A DNA stretch of 64,000 nucleotides from Sphingomonas astaxanthinifaciens DSM 22298 (lineage in GTDB: Bacteria > Pseudomonadota > Alphaproteobacteria > Sphingomonadales > Sphingomonadaceae). Positions 10,076-19,389 of this stretch are shown piece by piece. The translations under genes were made by a program, and so were the position numbers. The stretch covers positions 992,001 through 1,056,000 of the forward strand of contig NZ_JONN01000001.1 in assembly GCF_000711715.1 (NCBI RefSeq), read 5' to 3'. A model generated the notes under the pieces. It ran no database searches. It saw nothing but the letters and a program-made list of their open reading frames with translations, and was not told where the DNA came from. Positions within the stretch are counted from its first letter, which is position 1, and each line of letters begins with the position of its first letter.

Positions 10076-11400
10076 GCGGCGGGAAGGGTCAGCCGGAAGC
10101 TGGCGCCCGCGGCGCTGTCGAGCAGTTCGACCTCGCCGCCCATTTCCCGCGCCAGCCGGCGCGAGATGGCGAGGCCCAGCCCGGCCCCGCCCTGCCCCGG
10201 CTCGACCTGCTCGAACCGCTCGAAGATTCGGATCCGGTCGCCGAGCGCCACGCCGGGGCCGCTGTCGCTGACGGTGACCGAGGCTTCATCGCCGTCGTCG
10301 AGGGTGATGATCACCGTCCCGCCCTCGGGCGAGAAGCGCACGGCGTTGCCGATCAGGTTGACGAGGATCTGGGTGATGGCGCGCGGCTGGCCACGGGCCG
10401 CGAGGCGCCCCACCCCGCCGACGTCGAGGATCACCCCGCGCGTGCTGGCCTGCGCCTGGACGAGACCGGCGGCATCGAGGACCAGTTCGGCAAGGTCGAC
10501 CGGCTCGAAGAAGCCGGGGCCTGGCCCTTTGTCGTCCTGGTTGCTGAGCGCGGCGAGGAGATCGAGGAGATGGCGGGCGGCGGCCGCGATGTCCGCGCCA
10601 TAGCCCGCATAATCGGCGCGCAGCGGGCCATTGCTCCGCCCGGCAATCTCCTGCGCCTGGCCGATGATCGAGGACAAAGGCTCCTTCAGGAGATCGTCGA
10701 GCGGCGGCAGCGGCGCGGCGGGCGGACCGCCATCGGCGCCGGCGGCATCGCCGGTCCGGACCCGCACCACATAGCCGAGGAAGCGCCCGTCCTCGACGCG
10801 CGGCTCGCCATCGAGGACCACGATGCCCTCGCCCGAACGGACTGCCGCACCCTGGCCCGAGAAACTGCTGCGCCCGGCGAGCGCCTCGAGCATCGGCAGA
10901 TTGCCCTCGCTGTCCTCGATCGGGCGGAAAAGGCGGGCGAGCGGCTGGCCGATCACCTCGGCGGGATCGAGTTCGAAGCGGCGGGCGAGCCCCGGGCTGA
11001 TCGCCACCAGCTTGAGCGAGGCGTCGGTGATGACATCTTCGGCAGCGACGCGCTCCTCGCCCTCGGCCGCCGATTGCCCGCGGCCCGACCAGCGCGGCCG
11101 CGCCGGACTGCTGCTCGACCAGCGCTCGACGCTGAGGGTCACGCCATCGGCATCGGGTTCGGCGCGGACGGTGAGTTCGAGATCCTCGTCCATGCTGGCG
11201 GCGACCACCGGGCGGGTGATGGTAACCCCGAGGCGCAGCGCCAGCCGGGCGAGCGCGGCAAGCTGGGGCACCGCGACCGCATTGCCGAGGGTCGCGCCGG
11301 CCTCTTCCTGCAGCGCGAGCAAAGGCGCGTCGGCGGCGACCAGCCGGCCGTTGCGGTCGATCCGCGCGCCGATCGGCGGCTGGAGGGGCTGGCTAGCCAT
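10072..11400 (-). CDS. PAS/histidine-kinase-like protein lacking the phospho-acceptor histidine
   Basis: 442 residues. A PAS-like segment (about residues 130-215) is followed by a degenerate dimerisation helix and an intact HATPase_c domain. N-box [14 protein letters not shown]1 SDSGPGVAL and G2 [13 protein letters not shown] are all good. Where kinases have HELRTPL, this protein reads DLLKEPL (bases about 10672-10692), so the His is an Asp. It may therefore bind ATP but cannot autophosphorylate in the usual way; a regulatory or partner role is inferred. There is no transmembrane segment. The ATG at 11400 lies inside the upstream gene (8-base overlap), so it is coupled to the DUF2336 protein. 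Confidence 0.8.
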   Translation of the reverse strand: MASQPLQPPIGARIDRNGRLVAADAPLLALQEEAGATLGNAVAVPQLAALARLALRLGVTITRPVVAASMDEDLELTVRAEPDADGVTLSVERWSSSSPARPRWSGRGQSAAEGEERVAAEDVITDASLKLVAISPGLARRFELDPAEVIGQPLARLFRPIEDSEGNLPMLEALAGRSSFSGQGAAVRSGEGIVVLDGEPRVEDGRFLGYVVRVRTGDAAGADGGPPAAPLPPLDDLLKEPLSSIIGQAQEIAGRSNGPLRADYAGYGADIAAAARHLLDLLAALSNQDDKGPGPGFFEPVDLAELVLDAAGLVQAQASTRGVILDVGGVGRLAARGQPRAITQILVNLIGNAVRFSPEGGTVIITLDDGDEASVTVSDSGPGVALGDRIRIFERFEQVEPGQGGAGLGLAISRRLAREMGGEVELLDSAAGASFRLTLPAA

Positions 11401-12424
11401 GACGGGCAAGGATCGCCTTGGCGCGCCGGTAGCTCGGCGGGAGAACCAGTTCCTCGCGAACCGCCTCGACCGCTTCCGGGCCGAGCCGGTCGAAGGTCTC
11501 GATCGCGACGACGGGATCGCCGATCCCGAGCGCGGGGCCGGCATTGGCGAGGAGCGCCGCGGCATCGGCGCGGGCGACATTGGCGAGCCGCAGCAGCAGC
11601 GCGAGCTGCGCGCCGCCGCCGAGCAGCGCCCGCCACGCCTCGTCGGCGGGAATGCCGCCATCGACCGCCAGGATCGCTGCCAGCAATGGGGCTTCGCCTT
11701 CGGCCGCGAGGCTGACGAGCAGGCCCTCGGCGCGGCGGCCCTCCTCGCCGAGCGCGAGCGCGAGCGCCGCTTCGAGCTCCTCGAGCCGGGCGCCGTCGGG
11801 CCGGTCGCGCAGAAGGTCGGCCGCGGCCCCGGCCACCGCAAGGTCGCTCGGGCTCGAGCAGCGCCGGCCAAGCGCGGCGGCGACCGCGAGCACCAGCCCT
11901 TGCGCAAGGACCGGCGGAAGGTCGACGAGGTCGAGCGCGGCCCGGCCGAAGCGGTCGCGGCCACGGCCCCGCGCGGTGACCAGCGCCATAGCGGCGGCGG
12001 CCAGCTCGGCATCCTCGGCGGCGGTCCAGCGCTGGAGCATGGTGCGCGCGCCCTGCCCCGCGTTCGACAGGCGCTGCACGTCGGCGCGGCGCAGCAGCAC
12101 GCCGACCAAAGTCTCGTCCTGGAGCAGCCCGGCGGCGGTGAGGTCGGCGATGAGCTCGACCGCGCCCGCGGCGCAGGCCTCGGCGGTGGCGGGCTCGAGC
12201 CGGGCCAGAAGCTCGTCGGCGATGCGCTCGATGAGGCCATGGAGCATGGCGGTCATCAGCGCCCGCTCCTGCTCGGTCAGGCGGACGTCGGGAGAGAGGA
12301 AGAAGTCCTGGACGATGGCCGCAAGGCGGCGGTCACCGACCGCGGGCATGGCGGTCGGCGTGGCGGCGCTGCCCTCCTCGTTTGGGGGCGCGGCAATGGG
12401 CCACTCGCTGGGCATCTGCCGCAT
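11393..12424 (-). CDS. DUF2336 domain-containing protein
   Basis: 343 residues, Ala/Leu-rich and helical throughout, resembling HEAT-like alphaproteobacterial DUF2336 proteins. There is no catalytic motif, signal peptide or membrane span. It is translationally coupled to the downstream kinase-like protein, and its TAG lies inside the next start. By neighbourhood it is probably a signalling partner; its actual function is unknown. The start is ATG 12424, with ATG 12415 an alternative; neither has a clear ribosome-binding site. Confidence 0.7.
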   Translation of the reverse strand: MRQMPSEWPIAAPPNEEGSAATPTAMPAVGDRRLAAIVQDFFLSPDVRLTEQERALMTAMLHGLIERIADELLARLEPATAEACAAGAVELIADLTAAGLLQDETLVGVLLRRADVQRLSNAGQGARTMLQRWTAAEDAELAAAAMALVTARGRGRDRFGRAALDLVDLPPVLAQGLVLAVAAALGRRCSSPSDLAVAGAAADLLRDRPDGARLEELEAALALALGEEGRRAEGLLVSLAAEGEAPLLAAILAVDGGIPADEAWRALLGGGAQLALLLRLANVARADAAALLANAGPALGIGDPVVAIETFDRLGPEAVEAVREELVLPPSYRRAKAILARHG

Positions 12425-12452
12425 CGTTAGCGCAGATGGCGTTAACGGCGCG

Positions 12453-13637
12453 TCAATCGCGGTTCGGTGCGTGGACGAGGTTCTGCACGACGAAGAAGCT
12501 GACCGTCGCATAGACGGCGAGCACTACGGTCAGCAGGCTCCACGCGCCGAAGATGGCGAAGGGGATGGCGGTGAACACCGCCGCGCGCGACCCGAACAGC
12601 CAGAGGTCGGGGCCGAGCTCGCGGCCGGCGCGCTCGATCCGGGCCGCCTCGGCGAAGGCGACGGTGGCGGCGGCGGCGACCAGCGCGCCCCAGCCCGCAC
12701 CGTGCCGGGTCTCGAACCAGGCGAGGCCGAGCAGCGCGAGGCCGTGCGCCGGGGGCAGCAGGCGGGCGGGCAGATTGCCGCGCGCGAGCGGCCGCAGGCG
12801 GACCGTGCCGAGCCGCTCGGCGAGGCGATCGAGCGGCGTGGCGGCGACCAGCAGTCCCATCGCCCACCAGTTGAGCCCACGCGTGAGGAGCAAGGCCGCC
12901 ACCAGCACCATCGCCACCGCCAGCCATAGCAGCCAGGCCGGCTGGATCGGCGCCCCCATCAGCTGGCGGGTGAGGAAATCCTCGAGCGGGGGCAGGACGA
13001 AGCGGCTCGGCCAGTCGCGGCGGCGGCTCCGCGAGCTTTGCAGCAGGTGGCGGTCGAACGCCTCGCCGCTGTCGACCGAGCCGGCGACGAACGGCGTCAT
13101 CCCCTCGGGCGCCGCGACCAGTCGTGCGCCGGCCTGGACTGTGCGGCGAAGCAGGGTCGACTGGAGGTCCCAGTCGCCGAGCATCCGGACGGTATCGGCA
13201 AGCAGGGCCGAATCGACCAGCGCGAGACCGGCCCAGCGGCGGCTGTCGTCGATCCGTTCGAATGCCTCGTGGCGCTCGTCGTCGGGGACGGTGAGGATGG
13301 TGCGGCTGTCCTCGGCGGCAAGGTCGGCGAGGAGCGCGGGCGACGGCGCCACCCCGTCGGCCATCTGCAGCACCTGGAGGTCGGGATCGAAGCGCGCGCT
13401 CGCCTCGGCGGCGTCGCTGACCGGCACCACGCCGATTCCCTCGCCGCGAAGCCGCTCGAACGCGGCCTGGAGCGCGGGCGGCACCCGCTCGACCAGGATG
13501 ACGATCGGCGCGGCGCCGACCGCGGCGGCGCAGCGGGCCTGATATTCGACGAGCGTTCGGCCGGCGAGCGGCGCCAGGGCGTGCAGCCCGCCGCCATCGT
13601 CTTCGCCATTTGCCGCAATGAGAGCGCCGAGCGCCAT
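12453..13637 (-). CDS. Putative nucleotidyltransferase-like N-domain fused to a membrane C-domain
   Basis: 394 residues. Residues 1-230 resemble a Rossmann-like nucleotidyltransferase domain ([29 protein letters not shown]), but the glycine-rich nucleotide loop is degenerate. Residues about 240-390 hold four or five hydrophobic helices with a charged C-terminus. The architecture recalls bifunctional nucleotidyltransferase / CDP-alcohol phosphotransferases, yet I cannot find the D-G-x2-A-R phosphotransferase signature, so no function is assigned. The start at 13637 has a clear GGAGGG ribosome site and is divergent from the coiled-coil gene across 66 bases. Confidence 0.65.
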   Translation of the reverse strand: MALGALIAANGEDDGGGLHALAPLAGRTLVEYQARCAAAVGAAPIVILVERVPPALQAAFERLRGEGIGVVPVSDAAEASARFDPDLQVLQMADGVAPSPALLADLAAEDSRTILTVPDDERHEAFERIDDSRRWAGLALVDSALLADTVRMLGDWDLQSTLLRRTVQAGARLVAAPEGMTPFVAGSVDSGEAFDRHLLQSSRSRRRDWPSRFVLPPLEDFLTRQLMGAPIQPAWLLWLAVAMVLVAALLLTRGLNWWAMGLLVAATPLDRLAERLGTVRLRPLARGNLPARLLPPAHGLALLGLAWFETRHGAGWGALVAAAATVAFAEAARIERAGRELGPDLWLFGSRAAVFTAIPFAIFGAWSLLTVVLAVYATVSFFVVQNLVHAPNRD

Positions 13638-13703
13638 CAATCCCTCCCTCGACGCCCCTCTTGCACGCTTCCGAATGCGAGCAAAGGTGGTAAACATGAC
13701 CTT

Positions 13704-16001
13704 ATGAGCTCGCCCCTGCCCGCCACCGGCGCCGACCACCGCGACCCGCCGCTCGAACTGACCGAGGCGCTGGCGCCCGGATCCGACCAGTGGAGCGCCG
13801 ACGCGGCCCATGCCCTGCAGCCCGAAATGGCGGCCGAACGCGGGGCCGACGGCCGGCGGGTGCTCGGCGTCACGCTCGGGATCCTGGCCCTCGCCTGGAT
13901 CGGCCTTGCCGGCTGGAGCGCGGGGCAATCGATCGGTCGCGCAGCCTCGGCCGCGGCGGTCGCCCAGTGGCTGGCGGTCGCCGCGGCCCCGCTGGTGCTG
14001 CTCGGCCTCGTCTGGCTGATCTTCGGCCGCACCCGCCGCCGCGAGGCCGAGCGCTTCACCCACGCGGTCCAGGTGATGCGGGCCGAAGCCAGCAGCCTCG
14101 AGCAATTGCTCGGCGTGCTTCGCACCCGGCTCGACGAGGAACAGGCAGCGCTGGGCGCGCATGCCGAACGGCTGATGCGGCTTGGCGACGAGGCGTCGCA
14201 CCGCCTCGGCGGGGTCACCCGCGAGCTTGGCGCCGGAAGCGAAACCCTGTCCCGCCACGCCGCGGCGCTCGACCGGGCGGCGGAGAGCGCGCGCAACGAC
14301 ATCGCCGTGCTGCTCGAGGACCTTCCCCGGGCCGAGGCGAGCAGCCGGGCGATGGCCGAGGAATTGCGCGGTTCGGGCCGCGAGGCGAGCGCGCAGGCCG
14401 CGGCCCTCGAGGCGCAGCTGGCCGCGATCAGCGGCCGGGCGCGCGAAGCCGAGGACAGTGTCGGCGGCGCGGCCCAGCGGCTGGTCGCCCACCTCACCCA
14501 GATCGAAAGCGCCGGCGCGGCCGCCGCGACCCGGGTCGGCGATGCCGGCACCTCGGCCTCGGCCGAGGTCGACGCCCTGCTCGCCCGCACCGGCGAGGCC
14601 CTGGTCCAGGTCCGCGCCGGGATCGACGAGCAGTCGGCCGCCGTGCGCGCGCTGGTCGAGCAGAGTGCCGCCGCGATCGGCATCGCCGGTCACGAGGCCG
14701 CCACGTCGCTCGGCACCAGGCTCGGCTCGGCCGGCCAGGCCCTCGACGGGCTGTCGACACGGATAGCCGAGCAGGACCGCGCGGTCACCGCCCTCGTCAG
14801 CGGGCTCGAGCGCCAGCTGGCCGACGTCGACCAGCGCTTCGTCGATCTTGCCGCCGAGGGCGACCTGCGCGCCCAGGCGGTGGCGAGCGCGATCGACCGG
14901 GTGCGCCGCGAACTCGACGGCCTGTCGGGCCAGCAGGCGGCGAGCGGCGGCACGCTCGAGGACCTCGCCGGCAAGACCGAGCAGCTGCGCTCGAGCGTCG
15001 CGGCGCTGCAGCGCGAGTGCGGCGAGGAACTGACGGGTGCGCTGAGCCATGCCGAAGGCGGCGCCGAACGGCTGCTCGCCGCGGTCCAGGCCGCGCGCCC
15101 CGATGTCGAGTGGATCGCCAGCGCGGCGCTCGACGCCAGCCAGAAGCTCGATGCGGGCACCGCCGGCCTCGCCGGCCAGCAGGAGCGGCTGACCACCCTC
15201 CTCGCGACCATCGACAATGGCGTCGGCAGCGCCGAGCAGCGCCTCACCGAGCTGTCGCAGGCGATCGCCAGCGCCGAGCAGGATGCGACCCGGCTCCAGG
15301 CCGAAACCGGCCCCGCGCTGGTCCAGGCGATGGTCCAGATCCGCGAAGCCGCCGCCCAGGCCGCCACCCGCGCCCGCGAGGCGCTCGCCGCGGTCGTTCC
15401 CGAGACCGCCGACCAGCTCTCGGCCCAGGCGCGCACCGCGCTTACCCGCGCGGTCGAGGACAGCGTGCGGGCCCAGCTTGCCGAGGTCGAACGCGTCGCG
15501 ACCCAGGCGCTGAGCGCGGCGCAGAGCGCGTCCGAGGGGCTGTCGCGCCAGATGCTCAACATCGGCCGCACCGCCTCGGCGCTCGAGCAGCACATGGTCA
15601 AGACCACCGAAGAAGCGCGCGAAACCGAGAGCGAGGCCTTCGCCCGCCGCTCGAGCGTCTTGATCGATTCGCTTCATTCGGCCTCGATCGACGTCGGCCG
15701 GATCCTTTCGGACGAGGTCGATGACCGCGCCTGGGCGGCCTATCTCAAGGGCGACCGCGGGGTGTTCACCCGCAAGGCCGTGCGCCTGCTTTCGTCGAGC
15801 GACCTCAGGACGCTCGACCAGCAGGTCGGCACCGATCCCGAATTCGCCGCCTCGGTCACCCGCTACGTCCAGGATTTCGAGGCGATGCTCCGCCGCGTGG
15901 GCGGCGAGCGCGAGGGCGGGATGATGGCGGTCACCCTGCTGTCGAGCGACATGGGCCGGCTCTACACCGCGCTGGCGCAGGTCCTCGAGCGGCGCCGCTA
16001 G
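13704..16001 (+). CDS. Large membrane-anchored coiled-coil protein of unknown function
   Basis: 765 residues. Two hydrophobic helices (about residues 50-75 and 85-108) are followed by roughly 550 residues of Ala/Glu/Arg/Gln-rich heptads, and then a compact C-terminal domain (about 645-750; VDDRAWAAYLKGDRGVFTRK) that looks folded. It resembles chemoreceptor or tape-like coiled coils by composition only; no HAMP or signalling hairpin motif is visible. Likely anchored in the inner membrane with the coiled coil in the cytoplasm; an envelope-organising role is a guess. The ATG at 13704 has only a weak upstream AAGGTGG. The stop overlaps DUF1467 (CTAG). Confidence 0.75.
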   Translation: MSSPLPATGADHRDPPLELTEALAPGSDQWSADAAHALQPEMAAERGADGRRVLGVTLGILALAWIGLAGWSAGQSIGRAASAAAVAQWLAVAAAPLVLLGLVWLIFGRTRRREAERFTHAVQVMRAEASSLEQLLGVLRTRLDEEQAALGAHAERLMRLGDEASHRLGGVTRELGAGSETLSRHAAALDRAAESARNDIAVLLEDLPRAEASSRAMAEELRGSGREASAQAAALEAQLAAISGRAREAEDSVGGAAQRLVAHLTQIESAGAAAATRVGDAGTSASAEVDALLARTGEALVQVRAGIDEQSAAVRALVEQSAAAIGIAGHEAATSLGTRLGSAGQALDGLSTRIAEQDRAVTALVSGLERQLADVDQRFVDLAAEGDLRAQAVASAIDRVRRELDGLSGQQAASGGTLEDLAGKTEQLRSSVAALQRECGEELTGALSHAEGGAERLLAAVQAARPDVEWIASAALDASQKLDAGTAGLAGQQERLTTLLATIDNGVGSAEQRLTELSQAIASAEQDATRLQAETGPALVQAMVQIREAAAQAATRAREALAAVVPETADQLSAQARTALTRAVEDSVRAQLAEVERVATQALSAAQSASEGLSRQMLNIGRTASALEQHMVKTTEEARETESEAFARRSSVLIDSLHSASIDVGRILSDEVDDRAWAAYLKGDRGVFTRKAVRLLSSSDLRTLDQQVGTDPEFAASVTRYVQDFEAMLRRVGGEREGGMMAVTLLSSDMGRLYTALAQVLERRR

Positions 16002-16258
16002 TTGTAGAAGTCGAGGTCCTCGGCGCCGATCCAGCCAAACACGTAATTGGCGTAGAAGAGCGCGAACAGCAGCGCCGATACGATCGCCGAGCGGACGAGG
16101 TGCCGCTTGAGATCGAAGCGGTGCGGCGCGCTCTCGGCATGGCCGAGCTCGGCCTTCTCGCCCACTTCCTCCGCGGTCCGGACGCCGAACGGCAGCAGCA
16201 GGAAGGCCGTGAAGGTGAAGAAGAGGAAGTAGATGGCGAGCGCCGAGCCGATCTTCAC
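15998..16258 (-). CDS. DUF1467 family small membrane protein
   Basis: 86 residues with two hydrophobic helices (about 4-24 and 55-75) separated by a charged loop, the pattern of alphaproteobacterial DUF1467. Function unknown. The start is GTG 16258, overlapping the RNase J stop as GTGA; a longer upstream ATG would lie inside RNase J. It is the last gene of the minus-strand block and overlaps the convergent coiled-coil gene by four bases. Confidence 0.75.
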   Translation of the reverse strand: MKIGSALAIYFLFFTFTAFLLLPFGVRTAEEVGEKAELGHAESAPHRFDLKRHLVRSAIVSALLFALFYANYVFGWIGAEDLDFYN

Positions 16259-17889
16259 AGGCGGCTCACCAGCACTTCCACCGTCGGCTTCTTGCCGGTC
16301 CACAACGTGGCGCAGCGGCGGACGGCGAGGCGGACGTCCTCGCGCAGCTTGGCTTCGTCGCGGGTCGGCGAAACGGCGCGGGCAGCGGTCTCGGTGCAGT
16401 CGCGGATGAAGTCTTCGAGGTCAGCCTCGACCGGGACCCCGACCGGGCGGATGACCGGGTCGGCGGCGATCGCGCCCGACTTGCCCAGCACGATGCTGAC
16501 CGCGATGACGCCCTGGAAGGCGAGGCGCCGGCGCTCGTTGATCGTGCTGCCGTCGGCCGGCAGGATGACGTCGCCGTCGAGGACCAGTCGTCCGACCCGC
16601 TCCTCGCCGAGCTTCTTCGGTTGGCCGGGCGCGAGGCGGATGAGGTCGCCGTTCTGTTGGACGAGCGCCGATGGCACGCCGTTGGCGAGACCGAGCCGGG
16701 CCTGCTCGAGCATGTGTCGGCGTTCGCCATGGACGGGGATCAGGCACTTTGGCCGGATCCAGCCATACATCTGGACGAGCTCGGGCCGACCGGGATGGCC
16801 GGAGACGTGGACGTGGGCCTGGCGCTCGGTGATGGTACGCGCGCCAAGCTCGGCGAGCTGGTTCATCACCCGCCCGACCGCGGTCTCGTTGCCGGGGATC
16901 TGGCGCGAGGAGAAGATCACCGTGTCGCCTTCGCCGATCTTCAGTTCATGCTGGCCCGAGGCGATCCGGCCGAGCGCGGCGCGCGGCTCGCCCTGCCCGC
17001 CGGTGGCGACGATCAGCACTTCCTTGCGTGGGAGGCGCATCGCCTCGTCGTAGCGGATGGTCTCGGGGAAGTCGGTCAGATAGCCGGTCGCCTTGGCGAC
17101 CTTCAGGTAGCGCTCGATCGAGCGGCCCGCGACCGCGACCCGGCGACCGGTCTCCTCGGCGACCCGGCCGATGGTGTGCAGCCGCGCGGCGTTGGAGGCG
17201 AAGGTCGTCACCAGCACGCGGGCGGGCGATTCCTCGACGGTCTTGAGCAGGCCGTCGAAGACCGAGGCTTCCGAGCCCGATTCGGTCTCGGTGAAGGCGT
17301 TGGTCGAATCGCACACCATGACGTCGATCCCGCGGTCGCCGATGGCGCGCAGCTGCTCGGGGGACGTCGGATTGCCGAGCACCGGGGTGGGGTCGAGCTT
17401 CCAGTCGCCGGTGTGGAAGATCTTTCCGAGCGCGGTCTCGATCAGCAGCGCATTGGATTCGGGAATCGAGTGGGCGAGCGGCACCGGGGTCACGCGGAAC
17501 GGCCCGAGGTCGAGCACGTCGCCCGGGTGAATGAGCTTCAAGGGAACCTGGCCCGTCAGCCCCTCTTCCTCGAGCTTGTGGGCGATGAGCCCGGCGGTGA
17601 AGGGCGTGGCGTAGAGCGGGACCTTCAAATCGGCGGCGAGGTAGGGAAGCGCGCCGATATGGTCCTCGTGACCATGGGTAAGGACCAGCCCGACGAGGTC
17701 GCGGCGGCGCTTCTCGATGAACTCGAGGTCGGGCAGGACGAGGTCGATGCCTGGATAGTCGTGCTCGCCGAAGGTCATGCCGCAATCGACCATCAGCCAC
17801 TTGCCGCTGCAGCCGTAGAGATTGACGTTCATGCCGATCTCGCCCGAGCCACCGAGCGCGAGGAAGAGAAGTTCGTCGTTGGAAGCCAC
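16255..17889 (-). CDS. Ribonuclease J
   Basis: 544-residue metallo-beta-lactamase/beta-CASP ribonuclease, a 5' exonuclease and endonuclease used in RNA maturation and turnover in alphaproteobacteria. The zinc motif LTHGHEDHIGALPYL lies near residue 73, and later metal ligands fall in HTGDWKLDPTP and HVSGHPGRPE. The start is GTG 17889 preceded by AAGGA; homology begins at once (ELLFLALGGSGEIGMN). It is co-transcribed behind coaX with no spacer. Confidence 0.93.
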   Translation of the reverse strand: MASNDELLFLALGGSGEIGMNVNLYGCSGKWLMVDCGMTFGEHDYPGIDLVLPDLEFIEKRRRDLVGLVLTHGHEDHIGALPYLAADLKVPLYATPFTAGLIAHKLEEEGLTGQVPLKLIHPGDVLDLGPFRVTPVPLAHSIPESNALLIETALGKIFHTGDWKLDPTPVLGNPTSPEQLRAIGDRGIDVMVCDSTNAFTETESGSEASVFDGLLKTVEESPARVLVTTFASNAARLHTIGRVAEETGRRVAVAGRSIERYLKVAKATGYLTDFPETIRYDEAMRLPRKEVLIVATGGQGEPRAALGRIASGQHELKIGEGDTVIFSSRQIPGNETAVGRVMNQLAELGARTITERQAHVHVSGHPGRPELVQMYGWIRPKCLIPVHGERRHMLEQARLGLANGVPSALVQQNGDLIRLAPGQPKKLGEERVGRLVLDGDVILPADGSTINERRRLAFQGVIAVSIVLGKSGAIAADPVIRPVGVPVEADLEDFIRDCTETAARAVSPTRDEAKLREDVRLAVRRCATLWTGKKPTVEVLVSRL

Positions 17890-18675
17890 TTACAGTCCTT
17901 GCTGGCGGCGCTGATGGAGCAGCGCCAACCCCTGAATGGTGAGATCGGGTTCGATCGCGTCGAACACCCGCGTGTGCTGCTGGAACAGGGTCGCGAGCCC
18001 GCCGGTCGCGATGGTGGTGACGGGGCGGCCGATCTCGGCCTTCACCCGGGCGAGCAGGCCCTCGATCATCGCGACATAGCCCCAGTAAATGCCTGAGAGC
18101 ATCTGGCTGGCGGTGGTGCGGCCGATGACGGTCGGATCCTCGGGCGCCTCGATCGCGATCCGCGGCAGCTTGGCGGCGGCGGCGACCAGCGCGTCGAGGC
18201 TGAGGTTGATGCCCGGCGCGATTATCCCGCCCTTGTAGGCGCCGTCATAGTCGACGACGTCGAAGGTGGTTGCGGTGCCGAAATCGATCACCACGAGGTC
18301 GCCGGCATGGCGGGCATGGGCGGCGATGGCGTTCAAGGCCCGGTCGGCGCCGACATTCTGCGGCTCGTCGACGTCGAGGCGGATGCCCCACGGCACCGTC
18401 CCCTGCCCGGCGACCAGCGCCTCGGTGCGGAAATATTTGCTGGCGAGGACCTGCAGGTTGTGGAGCGCGCGCGGGACCACGGTGCCGATGATGACCCCGC
18501 TCACATCCTCGCGGGCATAGCCCTCGAGCTGGAGCAACTGGTGGAGCCAGACGGCATATTCGTCGGCGGTGCGGCGGGGGTCGGTCGCGATCCGCCAGCG
18601 CGCGGCGATGCTCCCGTCCTCCGCCACCAGGGCGAAGACGACATTGGTGTTTCCGGCATCGACGGCGAGTAGCAT
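17890..18675 (-). CDS. coaX: Type III pantothenate kinase
   Basis: 261 residues, ASKHA fold; phosphorylates pantothenate in the first step of CoA synthesis. The N-terminal phosphate motif is DAGNTN (residues 6-11), with GADRALNA and [11 protein letters not shown] for substrate and nucleotide binding and GGIIAPG as the hinge segment. It sits between birA and RNase J, three bases after the birA stop. Confidence 0.95.
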   Translation of the reverse strand: MLLAVDAGNTNVVFALVAEDGSIAARWRIATDPRRTADEYAVWLHQLLQLEGYAREDVSGVIIGTVVPRALHNLQVLASKYFRTEALVAGQGTVPWGIRLDVDEPQNVGADRALNAIAAHARHAGDLVVIDFGTATTFDVVDYDGAYKGGIIAPGINLSLDALVAAAAKLPRIAIEAPEDPTVIGRTTASQMLSGIYWGYVAMIEGLLARVKAEIGRPVTTIATGGLATLFQQHTRVFDAIEPDLTIQGLALLHQRRQQGL

Positions 18676-18678
18676 GGG

Positions 18679-19389
18679 TTACGCGGTTCCGAGGCTTACG
18701 TCGGCGGCGTGGATGCGCCGCTCCTCGCCGCTTGGCAAGCTGAGCCGGAGCGCGCCGTCCTCGGCAAGACCGGCAAAACGGCCCTCGATCTTCTCCTCGG
18801 CCGAGAAATGGACCGACAGCGGCGCGCCAAGGGGATGCGCGCTTTCGAGCCAGAGGGCGACGAGACCCTCGGGATCGCTCCGCCAGCGGGCCAGTTCGCG
18901 GGCGAAGGAGGCGGCGAGCAGCGGGGCGAAGGCCTCGGGACTGACGAGGGCGATTCCCGACAGAGCGGCGGTCTCGCGCCCTGGAATCGTGGGCGCATGG
19001 GCAAGATTGACCCCGAAGCCGGCAACCACCCGGTCGCCCTGCCGCTCGAGCAGGATCCCGGCAAGCTTGGCGCTCCCGAGCAGGAGGTCGTTCGGCCACT
19101 TGAGCATGAGCCCGGTGGCCGGCGCCGCCGCCTCGACCGCGCGGATCAGCGCGAGGCCGGCGGCGAGCGAGAGGCTGCTCGGCTGCGGATCGCCGGGCTG
19201 GAGCCGGACGAGCGTCGATCCGTGGAAATTGCCGGCCGGGCTTTCCCAGTTCCGATTCTGCCGCCCACGCCCGCTGTCCTGCCGCGCCGCGACCAGCCAG
19301 TCGCCCTCATGGGCGTCGGGGGCGTCCAGCAGGTCGGTGTTGGTCGAGCCCGTCCGCTCGACGAAACGAATGCGCGGCAGCGGGCTCAG
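18679..19389 (-). CDS. birA: Biotin--[acetyl-CoA-carboxylase] ligase, apparent CTG start
   Basis: About 236 residues; attaches biotin to acetyl-CoA carboxylase. ERTGSTN, SGRGRQNRNW (the biotinyl-AMP loop), KWPNDLLL and KLAGILLE are present. The N-terminal repressor HTH of E. coli BirA is absent, so this is a monofunctional ligase. No in-frame ATG, GTG or TTG exists between the upstream in-frame region and the conserved core. CTG at 19389 overlaps the nuoN stop as CTGA, in the same geometry as the ATGA couplings elsewhere in this operon. An ATT nine codons... slightly downstream, just before RFVERTG, is the only other candidate. Confidence 0.85.
   Translation of the reverse strand: MSPLPRIRFVERTGSTNTDLLDAPDAHEGDWLVAARQDSGRGRQNRNWESPAGNFHGSTLVRLQPGDPQPSSLSLAAGLALIRAVEAAAPATGLMLKWPNDLLLGSAKLAGILLERQGDRVVAGFGVNLAHAPTIPGRETAALSGIALVSPEAFAPLLAASFARELARWRSDPEGLVALWLESAHPLGAPLSVHFSAEEKIEGRFAGLAEDGALRLSLPSGEERRIHAADVSLGTA

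Noticed and set aside
12453..13000. CDP-alcohol phosphatidyltransferase domain
   Set aside because: The defining D-G-x2-A-R ... D-x3-D motif is not visible in the membrane region.
12453..15677. A minus-strand open frame of about 1070 codons covering the coiled-coil gene
   Set aside because: It is antisense to the heptad-rich gene; its product is low-complexity Arg/Gly/Leu and only the 12453-13637 part, which has a good ribosome site, is protein-like. High GC keeps such frames open.
13704..16001. Methyl-accepting chemotaxis protein
   Set aside because: Ala/Glu heptads look similar, but there is no HAMP domain or conserved signalling tip.
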